From positions 1,749,001 to 1,813,000 of the forward strand of contig NZ_JABWRD020000001.1 of NCBI RefSeq assembly GCF_014268785.2: 64,000 nt of DNA, written 5' to 3'. The notes beneath the pieces were generated by a model. That model made no database searches, was not told where the DNA came from, and worked only from the letters and a program-made list of their open reading frames with translations. This document shows positions 56,102 to 64,000 of the stretch, piece by piece. The translations under genes and the position numbers were made by a program. This stretch comes from Pseudomonas shirazensis (lineage in GTDB: Bacteria > Pseudomonadota > Gammaproteobacteria > Pseudomonadales > Pseudomonadaceae). Position 1 is the first letter of the stretch. The number at the start of each line of letters is the position of its first letter.

Positions 56102-59100
56102 TTATGACTCTCCCCAGGTACTGATCAGTCCATGCAGACCATGCAAAGGCACGGCCAGCCAGCTTGGCCGGTTTTCGGCTTCATAAGTAATTTCGTAAGC
56201 AGCCTTTTCCAGGCAGAACAGCTCCAGTGCCGCGCGCTCGCCGTCGGCCTGCTCCCAGGCGTGGGGCATGGCGGCAGTGGCCAAACCATAGGCTTCGACG
56301 AAGGCGTGACGTGACTGGTGCAGGTACTGCCTAGCTACTCGCTGACGTGCCTGCCGCGCGGCGTCGGATAGGTCTACTGCCGAGTCGCTGCGCAGAATCA
56401 TCGCAGCAGCATAGTCGAACGAACGCAGCACGCCGCTGACATCTTTATATGGGCTGTGCTTGGCCCGGCGCTCCTGCAGCGGCCGGGCCGGCTCGCCCTC
56501 GAAGTCGATCAGGTAAGCGTCGCCCTGCACCACCAGTACCTGGCCCAGATGCAGGTCACCATGCACACGCATGAGCAAGCCACCCTGGGCCTGTTGAGCC
56601 AGCTCCTCGACGCGCTTGGCGAGGCCGTCGCGCTGTTGCTGCAGGTCGTCGACCAAGGCCTGGCTTTCGCTGTCGAGGCTATCGCGGTGCTGCGCCAGAA
56701 GGTCCAGCGCGTGGCTCAGTTCGGCGCTGATCTGCTCGCCCCAGCGGGCGCTGTCGTCGGCGCTGCTGGCGCGTGGCGCGAACGCCTCGTCCTCGGTCGG
56801 CGTGGCCAGCAGCAGGTGCATTTCACCCAGACGCTGCCCGAACAGTGCGGCGAAGCCGTTGAGCTCGGTCAGGGCATCGGTGTGCGTTTCAGCGTCGGTA
56901 CGGGTGGGCTCCATTTCATCGCGAATCGCGCGCTCCAGAGTGTTCTGGGTCCAGGCCCAGGCATCGCCCTGGTTGCTCAGGTAGCCCTGGGCGATCATCA
57001 ATAGATTGGGCTCTTTCTGCGCATCCACTCGGCTGACCCACGCCAGCAGCGGCGAGATATTGGCAAAGCCGCCAGCGGTCAGGTAGGCGCTCATTTCCAG
57101 CTCGGGGTGAATACCCGGATTGACCCGGCGGATCAGCTTGAGTACTACGCAATCGCCGATCACTACCGAGCTGTTCGACTGCTCGGCACTCAGGTAGCGC
57201 ACCGGGCTGTCTTCATCCAGCCCAAGCGGCGCCAACAGGTCAGTCGCCTGGAAGCGCAACTCGCCATGCTCATAAGGCAACACGGTGCCGTCCTGGCAGT
57301 TACGCAGCACCGCACGAATGAACGGTTCGAGCACGAAGGCGTCGGTGATGAGGCCAACCTGACTGCCCCGACGCACGCGCGACAAGGCCAGTTGCTGCGG
57401 CAGCGCGCTGTGGATCTGGTCTTCAGGCAGCAGGCCAAACGGCAATTGATAATGGGTGGTCACGCCGTTGCTGAGCACTTCCAGCTCGGCCAATAACACC
57501 GGCGTGGTGGCCGTAGCCAGGCGTACGCCGTAGCTCAGCCGAACCTGGTCAATCGGTGCTTCCTTGCCGGCAAACCAGCGCCGCTTGGGCAGGTATTGCG
57601 GCAGTACCGAAGTTTCCAGGGCGTCTCGTGCGGGGGCATCAAGTAGCTCTTCCATACGTTTACGCAGCACCAATGTGGTCAGTTCAGGAAGGCTTTCTGC
57701 AGGCTCGGCATGCCAGCTGGGCATGCGCTCACGCGAGGCGAGGACGAACCAGTAGAAGCCGTAAGGCGCCAAGGTCAACAGGAACGGCAACTGGCCTATC
57801 GGCGGGAAGGCACTGCCACCGAGCATCTCCACCGGCACCCTATCGACGTACTGTGACAGGTCGAGTTCGGCCGCCTGCGCGGCGCGCGACACGTTGGCCA
57901 CGCAGAGGATGGTTTCGCTATTGCCGTTGGCATCGGTGTATTCGCGGATGTAGGCGAGGATGCGCCGGTTGCTCGGCGTCAGGGTCTTCATGCTGCCGCG
58001 GCCAAAAGCCTTTTGCTGATTGCGCACAGCGAGCATGCGCCGGTTCCAGTTGAGCAGCGAATGCGGGTCGTGGGCCTGGGCTTCGACGTTGACCGTCTGG
58101 TAGCCGTAGAGCGGGTCCATCACCGGTGGCAGCACCAGCCGCTGCGGATCGGCGCGAGAAAAACCACCGTTGCGGTCCGGCGACCACTGCATCGGCGTGC
58201 GAACGCCATCGCGGTCGCCCAGGTAGATGTTGTCGCCCATGCCCAGCTCATCGCCGTAGTACAGGGTCGGCGTACCGGGCATCGACAGCAGCAGGCTGGT
58301 CAGCAGTTCGATGCGCCGGCGGTCACGCTGCAGCAGCGGCGCCAGGCGCCGGCGGATGCCGAGGTTGATCCGGGCGCGGCGATCTTCAGCGTAGTAATTC
58401 CATAGGTAGTCGCGCTCACGGTCAGTGACCATCTCCAGGGTCAGCTCATCGTGGTTACGCAGGAAGATCGCCCACTGGCAGTCCGCCGGGATCTCGGGCG
58501 TCTGGCGCAGGATGTCGGTGATCGGGAAGCGGTCTTCCATGGCCAGGGCCATGTACATGCGCGGCATCAGCGGGAAGTGGAACGCCATGTGGCATTCGTC
58601 GCCAGTGCCCTCGCCAAAGTACGGCCGGGTGTCTTCCGGCCATTGGTTGGCCTCGGCCAAGAGCATGCGGTCCGGGTAGTTGGCGTCGATCTCGGCACGG
58701 ATGGCTTTCAGCACTACATGCGTTTCAGCCAGGTTCTCGTTATTGGTGCCATCGCGCTCGATCAGATACGGGATCGCGTCCAGGCGCAGGCCGTCGACGC
58801 CGATGTCGAGCCAGTAGCGCATTACATCGATAACGGCCTTGAGCACCCGCGGGTTGTCGAAGTTGAGGTCCGGCTGGTGCGAGTAGAAGCGGTGCCAGAA
58901 GTACTGCCCGGCAACCGGGTCCCAGGTCCAGTTGGACTTCTCGGTATCGAGGAAGATGATCCGCGTGCCGTCGTACTTCTGGTCGTCGTCCGACCACACG
59001 TAGAAATCCCGCGCCTTGCTGCCACGCTTGGCATGGCGCGCGCGCTGGAACCACGGGTGCTGGTCGGAGGTGTGATTGATGACCAGCTCAGTGATCACTC

Positions 59101-59413
59101 GCAGGCCGCGCTTGTGCGCCTCGGCGATGAAGCGCTTGGCATCGGCCATGCTGCCGTAGTCCGGGTGCACGGCCTTGTACTCGGCAATGTCATAGCCGTC
59201 ATCGCGCCGCGGCGACGGGTAGAACGGCAGCAGCCACAGCGTGTTGACGCCCAGCTCGGCGATGTAATCGAGCTTGCTGATCAGCCCGGCAAAATCACCG
59301 ATGCCATCATTGTTGGCGTCGAAAAACGACTTGATGTGCAGCTGGTAGATCACCGCATCCTTGTACCAGAGCGGGTCGTCGATAAACGCTGCCGGGCGTG
59401 AACGCTTGGCCAT
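56102..59413 (-). CDS. treS: Trehalose synthase fused to maltokinase
   Basis: An 1103-residue fusion. Residues about 15-560 are a GH13 trehalose synthase, which interconverts maltose and trehalose, with Asp212 (DGLRLDAIPYLIER), Glu254 (LLAEANQWPEDTRP) and Asp322 (LRNHDELTLEMVTD). Residues about 600-1100 are a maltokinase (Pep2/Mak) with DAFVLEPFIRAVL, NSSVVIGDCVVLKLIRRV and HGDLHLGQVLVV plus IDFEGEP (the phosphotransferase catalytic and metal motifs). The fusion channels trehalose to maltose to maltose-1-phosphate for GlgE. The ATG at 59413 has AGGAG six bases upstream. It is 25 bases after glgE. Confidence 0.95.
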   Translation of the reverse strand: MAKRSRPAAFIDDPLWYKDAVIYQLHIKSFFDANNDGIGDFAGLISKLDYIAELGVNTLWLLPFYPSPRRDDGYDIAEYKAVHPDYGSMADAKRFIAEAHKRGLRVITELVINHTSDQHPWFQRARHAKRGSKARDFYVWSDDDQKYDGTRIIFLDTEKSNWTWDPVAGQYFWHRFYSHQPDLNFDNPRVLKAVIDVMRYWLDIGVDGLRLDAIPYLIERDGTNNENLAETHVVLKAIRAEIDANYPDRMLLAEANQWPEDTRPYFGEGTGDECHMAFHFPLMPRMYMALAMEDRFPITDILRQTPEIPADCQWAIFLRNHDELTLEMVTDRERDYLWNYYAEDRRARINLGIRRRLAPLLQRDRRRIELLTSLLLSMPGTPTLYYGDELGMGDNIYLGDRDGVRTPMQWSPDRNGGFSRADPQRLVLPPVMDPLYGYQTVNVEAQAHDPHSLLNWNRRMLAVRNQQKAFGRGSMKTLTPSNRRILAYIREYTDANGNSETILCVANVSRAAQAAELDLSQYVDRVPVEMLGGSAFPPIGQLPFLLTLAPYGFYWFVLASRERMPSWHAEPAESLPELTTLVLRKRMEELLDAPARDALETSVLPQYLPKRRWFAGKEAPIDQVRLSYGVRLATATTPVLLAELEVLSNGVTTHYQLPFGLLPEDQIHSALPQQLALSRVRRGSQVGLITDAFVLEPFIRAVLRNCQDGTVLPYEHGELRFQATDLLAPLGLDEDSPVRYLSAEQSNSSVVIGDCVVLKLIRRVNPGIHPELEMSAYLTAGGFANISPLLAWVSRVDAQKEPNLLMIAQGYLSNQGDAWAWTQNTLERAIRDEMEPTRTDAETHTDALTELNGFAALFGQRLGEMHLLLATPTEDEAFAPRASSADDSARWGEQISAELSHALDLLAQHRDSLDSESQALVDDLQQQRDGLAKRVEELAQQAQGGLLMRVHGDLHLGQVLVVQGDAYLIDFEGEPARPLQERRAKHSPYKDVSGVLRSFDYAAAMILRSDSAVDLSDAARQARQRVARQYLHQSRHAFVEAYGLATAAMPHAWEQADGERAALELFCLEKAAYEITYEAENRPSWLAVPLHGLHGLISTWGES

Positions 59414-59438
59414 GTGCGACTCCTGTACGAGATCAAGG

Positions 59439-61457
59439 CTACTGCGCGGCGCTGATACGCCAGATACCAAACGGCTGATAGCTCGGGTCGATGCGCATCC
59501 ACTGGGTCTTGCCGTGCCAGGTCCAGCGGTGGCCGTTCATCAGGTCCTCGCCGTAGGTGTCAGCGTTGTCATCCAGGCCCAGTTCCCACAGTGGCAGTTC
59601 AAAGTTCGCCTCCTGGACGTTGTCCGGGTCCAGGTTGATCGCGATCAGAATGTAATTTTCGCGGTCGGCGGTGCGCTTGGCGAAATACAGGATGTTGTCG
59701 TTCCAGCAGTTGAAGAACGCCACGCCCAGGTGCGTCTGCAAGGCCGGGTTTTGCCGGCGGATGCGGTTGAGCTGGGCGATCTCGGCAATGATGTTGCCGG
59801 GCGCGGTGAAGTCGCGTGGGCGGATCTCGTACTTCTCCGAATCGAGGTATTCTTCCTTGCCCGGAATCGCCGCCGCTTCGCACAGTTCAAAGCCTGAGTA
59901 CATGCCCCACAGCCCTGAGCCCATGGTCGCCAGCGCAGCGCGAATCAAAAAGCCGGCACGGCCGGAACGCTGCAGGAAGAACGGATTGATGTCCGGCGTG
60001 TTGACGAAGAAATTCGGCCGGTAGCAGTGGCTCCATGGCGGCTGGTTCAACGTTTCGAAGTACTCCTGCAGCTCCTGCTTGCTGTTGCGCCAGGTGAAGT
60101 AGGTGTAGCTTTGCGCATAGCCGACCTTGCCCAGGCGGGCCATCATCGCTGGTTTGGTGAAGGCCTCGGCAAGGAACAATACGTCAGGGTACTGGCTACG
60201 CACATTGGCGATCAGCCATTGCCAGAACGGCAGCGGTTTGGTGTGCGGGTTGTCGACGCGGAAGGTCTTGACCCCCTCCTCGACCCAGCCGATGACCACA
60301 TCGCGCAGCGCCAGCCACAGCGAGGGCACGGCGTCGGCGGCATAAAAGTCAACGTTGACGATGTCCTGGTACTTCTTCGGCGGGTTTTCCGCATAGCGGA
60401 TGGTGCCGTCCGGGCGCCAGCTGAACCAACCGGGGTGCTCGACCAGCCAGGGGTGGTCTTGCGAGCACTGAATGGCGAAGTCGAGGGCGATTTCCAGGCC
60501 GTGCTCGGCGGCTGCAGCCACCAGCCGGCGGAAGTCTTCGCGGCTGCCCAGTTGCGGATGAATGGCATCATGACCGCCGTCGGCACTACCGATCGCATAC
60601 GGGCTGCCCGGGTCATCAGGGCCGGCCTGCAGTGAGTTGTTGGGGCCTTTGCGGTGGCTGCGGCCAATCGGGTGAATCGGCGGGAAGTACAGCACATCAA
60701 AGCCCATGTCACGGATCATCGGCAGGCGCGCATGGACGTCGTTGAAAGTGCCGTGGCGCGCCGGGTCGTCGGTGATCGAGCGCGGGAACAGCTCATACCA
60801 ACTGGCGAACTGCGCCGCCGGGCGATCGACGTCCAGAGGGAATTCGATACTGCGGGTCAGGTAGCTGCGGTGCTCGGCCTCGGCCATCAGGCGCGCGGCA
60901 TCTTCGCCCAGCAGCAGTGCAACCTGGGCTTGCTCATCGAGCCCGACCAGACGCGATTGCAGCGTTAGAATCTGCTCGCGCAAGGCGCCGTCCGTGCGCT
61001 CGGCGCCCTTGCCCAACAGCAGGCGGCCCTCCTCCAACTCCAGCTTGATCTCGACCGCAGCGTTGAATTTCTTTTCCAGGTCATAGCAGAAGGTGGCGTA
61101 CGGATCGATCCAGGCTTCGATGCTGAACAGGTGCAGGCCCAATCCGGTCGGGGTGAATTCCCCAAGCCACAGATCATTGCCCGCGTCCTCCATCGGCACA
61201 CTGTGCCACTCGCGGCTGCGCGCTTCACGCCAGTGCAGCAGCACCATCAGCCGATCATGGCCGTCGCTGTAGACTTTGCTGCTGACCGTCACCGGCTGGC
61301 CGCTGATGGCTTTGGCGGCAAAGGTGCCACCGTCGAGTACCGGTGCGGTGTCTTCAATGACCAGACGCGGCGCCAGCAACGCCTGGGCCAGGCTGATCGC
61401 CTGATCCGGGTGGTCATTGGCCATGGGCACGCTTTCGAAGGGCTCGTTGCGAGACAT
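59439..61457 (-). CDS. glgE: Alpha-1,4-glucan:maltose-1-phosphate maltosyltransferase
   Basis: A 672-residue GH13 enzyme that builds alpha-1,4-glucan from maltose-1-phosphate. The catalytic pair is Asp402 (KTFRVDNPHTKPLPFW) and Glu431 (LFLAEAFTKP), 29 residues apart as in characterised GlgE. The donor/phosphate region FPPIHPIGRSHRKGPNNSLQ and HPWLVEHPGWFSWRPDGTI are family signatures. It is the first gene of the leftward operon with treS-maltokinase and glgB. The promoter must lie in the short 139-base gap to the 53-residue ORF, where nine consecutive A bases (61522-61530) stand out. Confidence 0.95.
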   Translation of the reverse strand: MSRNEPFESVPMANDHPDQAISLAQALLAPRLVIEDTAPVLDGGTFAAKAISGQPVTVSSKVYSDGHDRLMVLLHWREARSREWHSVPMEDAGNDLWLGEFTPTGLGLHLFSIEAWIDPYATFCYDLEKKFNAAVEIKLELEEGRLLLGKGAERTDGALREQILTLQSRLVGLDEQAQVALLLGEDAARLMAEAEHRSYLTRSIEFPLDVDRPAAQFASWYELFPRSITDDPARHGTFNDVHARLPMIRDMGFDVLYFPPIHPIGRSHRKGPNNSLQAGPDDPGSPYAIGSADGGHDAIHPQLGSREDFRRLVAAAAEHGLEIALDFAIQCSQDHPWLVEHPGWFSWRPDGTIRYAENPPKKYQDIVNVDFYAADAVPSLWLALRDVVIGWVEEGVKTFRVDNPHTKPLPFWQWLIANVRSQYPDVLFLAEAFTKPAMMARLGKVGYAQSYTYFTWRNSKQELQEYFETLNQPPWSHCYRPNFFVNTPDINPFFLQRSGRAGFLIRAALATMGSGLWGMYSGFELCEAAAIPGKEEYLDSEKYEIRPRDFTAPGNIIAEIAQLNRIRRQNPALQTHLGVAFFNCWNDNILYFAKRTADRENYILIAINLDPDNVQEANFELPLWELGLDDNADTYGEDLMNGHRWTWHGKTQWMRIDPSYQPFGIWRISAAQ

Positions 61458-61596
61458 CGGACCTTGCTCCCTGTGGGCTTGAGGCGGTAAGGGTTCAGAG
61501 CCGTCGAAGGCGTGGGGGGTTCAAAAAAAAATGAGCAAATGGCGCAGGCGTGGTTCAAAGCCTTTGCATCCCTCATTTACCCAGCGAGGTCAGGCC

Positions 61597-61758
61597 ATGA
61601 ACATTCCAATCCCGGCGGAGACCCCCGATCCGAACATCGACGACCCGAGCTTGCCGCCGCCGGTGCCGCAGGATGATCCGGATGAGTTGCCGATCAAGCC
61701 GACCATGCCGCCTACGGTGGGCGACCCGCCGAGTGAGGAACCGCCGGTCAAGGTCTGA
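61597..61758 (+). CDS. 53-residue proline-rich acidic protein, unknown
   Basis: ATG at 61597 with GAGGT upstream opens a 53-codon frame: MNIPIPAETPDPNIDDPSLP, then PPVPQDDPDELPIKPTMPPT, then VGDPPSEEPPVKV. 18 of 53 residues are proline and many are acidic, so it is probably unstructured. It ends 31 bases before a good terminator, which supports a real transcript. It is divergent from glgE. No family is recognised. Confidence 0.65.
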   Translation: MNIPIPAETPDPNIDDPSLPPPVPQDDPDELPIKPTMPPTVGDPPSEEPPVKV

Positions 61759-61789
61759 GCATAGTCAACAAGTGCGTTTATAGTCCGAG

Positions 61790-61810
61790 GGGCCGCTTTG
61801 CGGCCCTTTC
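61790..61810 (+). terminator. Terminator after the proline-rich gene
   Basis: GGGCCGC-ttt-GCGGCCC (61790-61806) followed by TTTC. A typical Pseudomonas hairpin with 7-bp stem. Confidence 0.8.
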
Positions 61811-61848
61811 TAATTGAGTGAGATCCCGACCAAACCTGCCTCTTAAAG

Positions 61849-61916
61849 CTTACGTTTACGTAAAGGTGATGATGCGATTGACAGTCTTCGACCACAGGTT
61901 TACGTTAACGTCAACC
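61849..61916 (+). promoter_or_regulatory. Two LiuR-like boxes and promoter of the liu operon
   Basis: Box 1, CTTACGTTTACGTAAAG (61849-61865), and box 2, GGTTTACGTTAACGTCAACC (61897-61916), are near-palindromic TTACGT-NN-ACGTAA motifs, like those of LiuR, a MerR-type regulator of leucine degradation genes. Between them TTGACA (61878-61883) and TACGTT (61901-61906), 17 bases apart, fit -35/-10 elements, placing box 2 over the -10 region. Confidence 0.7.
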
Positions 61917-61979
61917 AGCCGCAACATCGCTCCCGTGTAGGGGCGTGGTGATATTTCAAGAACAATAAGGTACCCAAGC

Positions 61980-63143
61980 ATGCATTACCCCAGCCTGAAC
62001 TTCGCCCTCGGCGAGACCATCGACATGCTTCGCGACCAGGTCCGCGCCTTTGTCGCCGCCGAGCTGGCGCCGCGCGCAGCGCAGATCGACCAGGACAACC
62101 TGTTCCCCGCTGATATGTGGCGCAAGTTCGGCGACATGGGCCTGCTCGGTATCACCGTGCCGGAAGAGTACGGCGGCGCCGGCCTGGGCTATCTGGCCCA
62201 CGTCGTAGCCATGGAAGAAATCAGCCGTGGCTCGGCTTCGGTGGCCCTCTCCTACGGAGCCCACTCCAACCTCTGCGTCAACCAGATCAACCGCAACGGC
62301 AGCCACGCGCAAAAGCTCAAGTACCTGCCCAAGCTGCTCAGCGGCGAGCATGTCGGTGCCTTGGCGATGAGCGAACCGAATGCCGGTTCCGACGTGGTGT
62401 CGATGAAGCTGCGCGCCGAACAGCGCGGCGATCACTACGTACTCAACGGCAGCAAGACCTGGATCACCAACGGCCCGGATGCCAACACTTACGTGATCTA
62501 CGCCAAGACCGACCTGGACAAGGGCGCCCATGGCATCACTGCATTCATCGTCGAGCGTGACTGGAAGGGCTTCTCGCGTAGCAGCAAGTTCGACAAGCTG
62601 GGCATGCGCGGCTCCAACACCTGCGAGCTGTTCTTCGACAACGTCGAAGTGCCTGCGCAGAACATCCTCGGCCAGCTCAATGGCGGCGTGCGCGTATTGA
62701 TGAGCGGCCTCGACTACGAGCGCGTAGTGCTCTCCGGCGGCCCGACCGGGATCATGCAGGCCTGCATGGACCTGGTAGTGCCGTACATCCATGACCGCAA
62801 GCAGTTCGGCCAGAGCATCGGCGAGTTTCAGCTGATCCAGGGCAAGATCGCCGACATGTACACCCAACTCAATGCCAGCCGGGCGTATCTATATGCTGTG
62901 GCGCAGGCCTGCGACCGCGGCGAGACCACGCGCAAGGACGCCGCCGGGGTGATCCTCTACAGTGCCGAGCGCGCCACGCAGATGGCGCTGGAGGCGATCC
63001 AGATTCTGGGCGGCAATGGCTATATCAACGAGTTCCCGGCGGGCCGCCTGCTGCGCGATGCCAAGCTCTACGAAATCGGCGCCGGCACCAGCGAGATCCG
63101 CCGGATGCTGATCGGCCGCGAACTGTTCAACGAAACCCGCTGA
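61980..63143 (+). CDS. liuA: Isovaleryl-CoA dehydrogenase
   Basis: A 387-residue acyl-CoA dehydrogenase, which turns isovaleryl-CoA into 3-methylcrotonyl-CoA in leucine catabolism. It has [20 protein letters not shown] and [20 protein letters not shown] (FAD-binding), and the catalytic base Glu247 in [13 protein letters not shown], at the position used by isovaleryl-CoA rather than other acyl-CoA dehydrogenases. [15 protein letters not shown] and [16 protein letters not shown] close the protein. It heads the liu operon, 18 bases before liuB. Confidence 0.94.
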   Translation: MHYPSLNFALGETIDMLRDQVRAFVAAELAPRAAQIDQDNLFPADMWRKFGDMGLLGITVPEEYGGAGLGYLAHVVAMEEISRGSASVALSYGAHSNLCVNQINRNGSHAQKLKYLPKLLSGEHVGALAMSEPNAGSDVVSMKLRAEQRGDHYVLNGSKTWITNGPDANTYVIYAKTDLDKGAHGITAFIVERDWKGFSRSSKFDKLGMRGSNTCELFFDNVEVPAQNILGQLNGGVRVLMSGLDYERVVLSGGPTGIMQACMDLVVPYIHDRKQFGQSIGEFQLIQGKIADMYTQLNASRAYLYAVAQACDRGETTRKDAAGVILYSAERATQMALEAIQILGGNGYINEFPAGRLLRDAKLYEIGAGTSEIRRMLIGRELFNETR

Positions 63144-63161
63144 GCACAAGGACCTGCGCCC

Positions 63162-64000
63162 ATGGCTATTCTGCACACCCAGATCAACCCGCGCTCTGCC
63201 GAGTTTGCCGACAACAGCGCGGCCATGCTCAAACAGGTTCAGGCGCTGCGCAGCCTGCTCGCCCAGATCTGCCAGGGCGGCGGCGCCAAGGCCCAGGAGC
63301 GGCACACAGCGCGGGGTAAGTTGTTGCCGCGGGAGCGTATCGACCGCTTGCTCGACGCTGGCTCGGCGTTTCTTGAAATCGGCCAATTGGCCGCTTACGA
63401 GGTGTACGGCGAAGACGTGCCCGCCGCTGGCGTGATCGCCGGCATCGGTCGGGTCGAGGGCGTCGAGTGCATGATCGTGGCCAACGATGCCACGGTCAAA
63501 GGCGGCTCTTATTACCCGCTGACGGTGAAAAAACACCTGCGCGCGCAGACCATCGCCCTGCAGAACCGCCTGCCGTGCATCTACCTGGTCGACTCCGGCG
63601 GCGCCAACCTACCGCGCCAGGATGAGGTGTTCCCGGACCGCGAACACTTCGGTCGGATCTTCTTCAACCAAGCCAACATGAGCGCCTTGGGCATCCCCCA
63701 GATCGCCGTAGTGATGGGCTCGTGCACCGCCGGCGGCGCCTACGTGCCGGCGATGGCCGACGAGGCGATCATGGTCCGCCAGCAGGCGACGATCTTCCTC
63801 GCCGGGCCGCCGCTGGTCAAAGCCGCAACCGGCGAAGTAGTGACCGCAGAGGAGCTGGGCGGCGCCGACGTGCACTGCCGCATCAGTGGGGTTGCCGACC
63901 ACTACGCCGACAACGACGAACACGCGCTGGCCCTGGCCCGGCGCAGCGTGGCCAACCTCAACTGGCACAAGCTCGGCCGCCTGCAATGCCGCGCACCGGT
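63162..64000 (+). CDS. liuB: Methylcrotonoyl-CoA carboxylase, carboxyltransferase subunit (partial, runs off the window)
   Basis: About 280 codons are visible from ATG 63162 ([20 protein letters not shown]). The carboxyltransferase signatures [60 protein letters not shown] and [20 protein letters not shown] are those of 3-methylcrotonyl-CoA carboxylase beta subunits. It carboxylates the LiuA product. The 3' end lies outside the window. Confidence 0.93.
   Translation, partial: MAILHTQINPRSAEFADNSAAMLKQVQALRSLLAQICQGGGAKAQERHTARGKLLPRERIDRLLDAGSAFLEIGQLAAYEVYGEDVPAAGVIAGIGRVEGVECMIVANDATVKGGSYYPLTVKKHLRAQTIALQNRLPCIYLVDSGGANLPRQDEVFPDREHFGRIFFNQANMSALGIPQIAVVMGSCTAGGAYVPAMADEAIMVRQQATIFLAGPPLVKAATGEVVTAEELGGADVHCRISGVADHYADNDEHALALARRSVANLNWHKLGRLQCRAP

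Overview
The window reads as the chromosome of a fluorescent Pseudomonas of the P. putida type. It is GC-rich with Pseudomonas codon use. It carries the GlgE/TreS trehalose and alpha-glucan cluster, a CioAB-type quinol oxidase, the reductive pyrimidine (hydantoin) operon and the leucine-degradation liu genes, an order that I recall from P. putida. No rRNA, tRNA, CRISPR array or prophage was seen. The only mobile element is one complete IS256-family insertion.

Layout. 1-3857: a likely purB tail, roxA and a GNAT gene, then topB behind a LexA-type SOS box. 3873-8540: polyamine genes, with an agmatine deiminase coupled to an orphan polyamine-binding protein, a LysR regulator and a glutamate-polyamine ligase. 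8647-13376: TSUP exporter, nudC, dienoyl-CoA isomerase, nhaB and a LysE exporter. 13511-18235: a minus-strand operon in which a YdeP/FdhF-like molybdopterin oxidoreductase is overlapped by cioA and followed by cioB. 18737-27047: reductive pyrimidine catabolism (permease, ureidopropionase, dihydropyrimidinase, PreT, PreA, RutR-like regulator) around a divergent AT-rich control region with strong inverted repeats. 27102-33235: an MFS transporter, an HU paralogue and the gnd-zwf-GH15 operon. 33434-41071: two small genes, then an ECF sigma/FecR pair separated from its TonB receptor and a siderophore esterase by a long palindrome that an IS256-type element has entered (8-bp target duplication CAGCCACC). 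41570-61457: the alpha-glucan/trehalose block. 61597-64000: a 53-residue proline-rich ORF, two LiuR-like boxes, liuA and the start of liuB.

The alpha-glucan block has two parts. glgA-treZ-malQ-treY-DUF2934-glgX runs rightward. glgE-treS/maltokinase-glgB runs leftward. A passenger-less autotransporter-type barrel gene sits between them. Together they would build alpha-glucan (GlgA, GlgB, GlgE), debranch and rearrange it (GlgX, MalQ), convert it to trehalose (TreY, TreZ), and recycle trehalose through maltose and maltose-1-phosphate (TreS-maltokinase, GlgE). No glgC or glgP lies in the window. The nearby gnd-zwf-GH15 operon could connect glucan breakdown to NADPH supply.

The most distinctive observations are the YdeP-CioAB operon, the IS-bearing palindrome between ECF regulator and receptor with a strand-composition flip around it, the SOS box before topB, the hairpin leader before the ECF sigma gene, and the operators in the pyrimidine control region. 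All functions are read from sequence and family knowledge; nothing was searched or computed with software.
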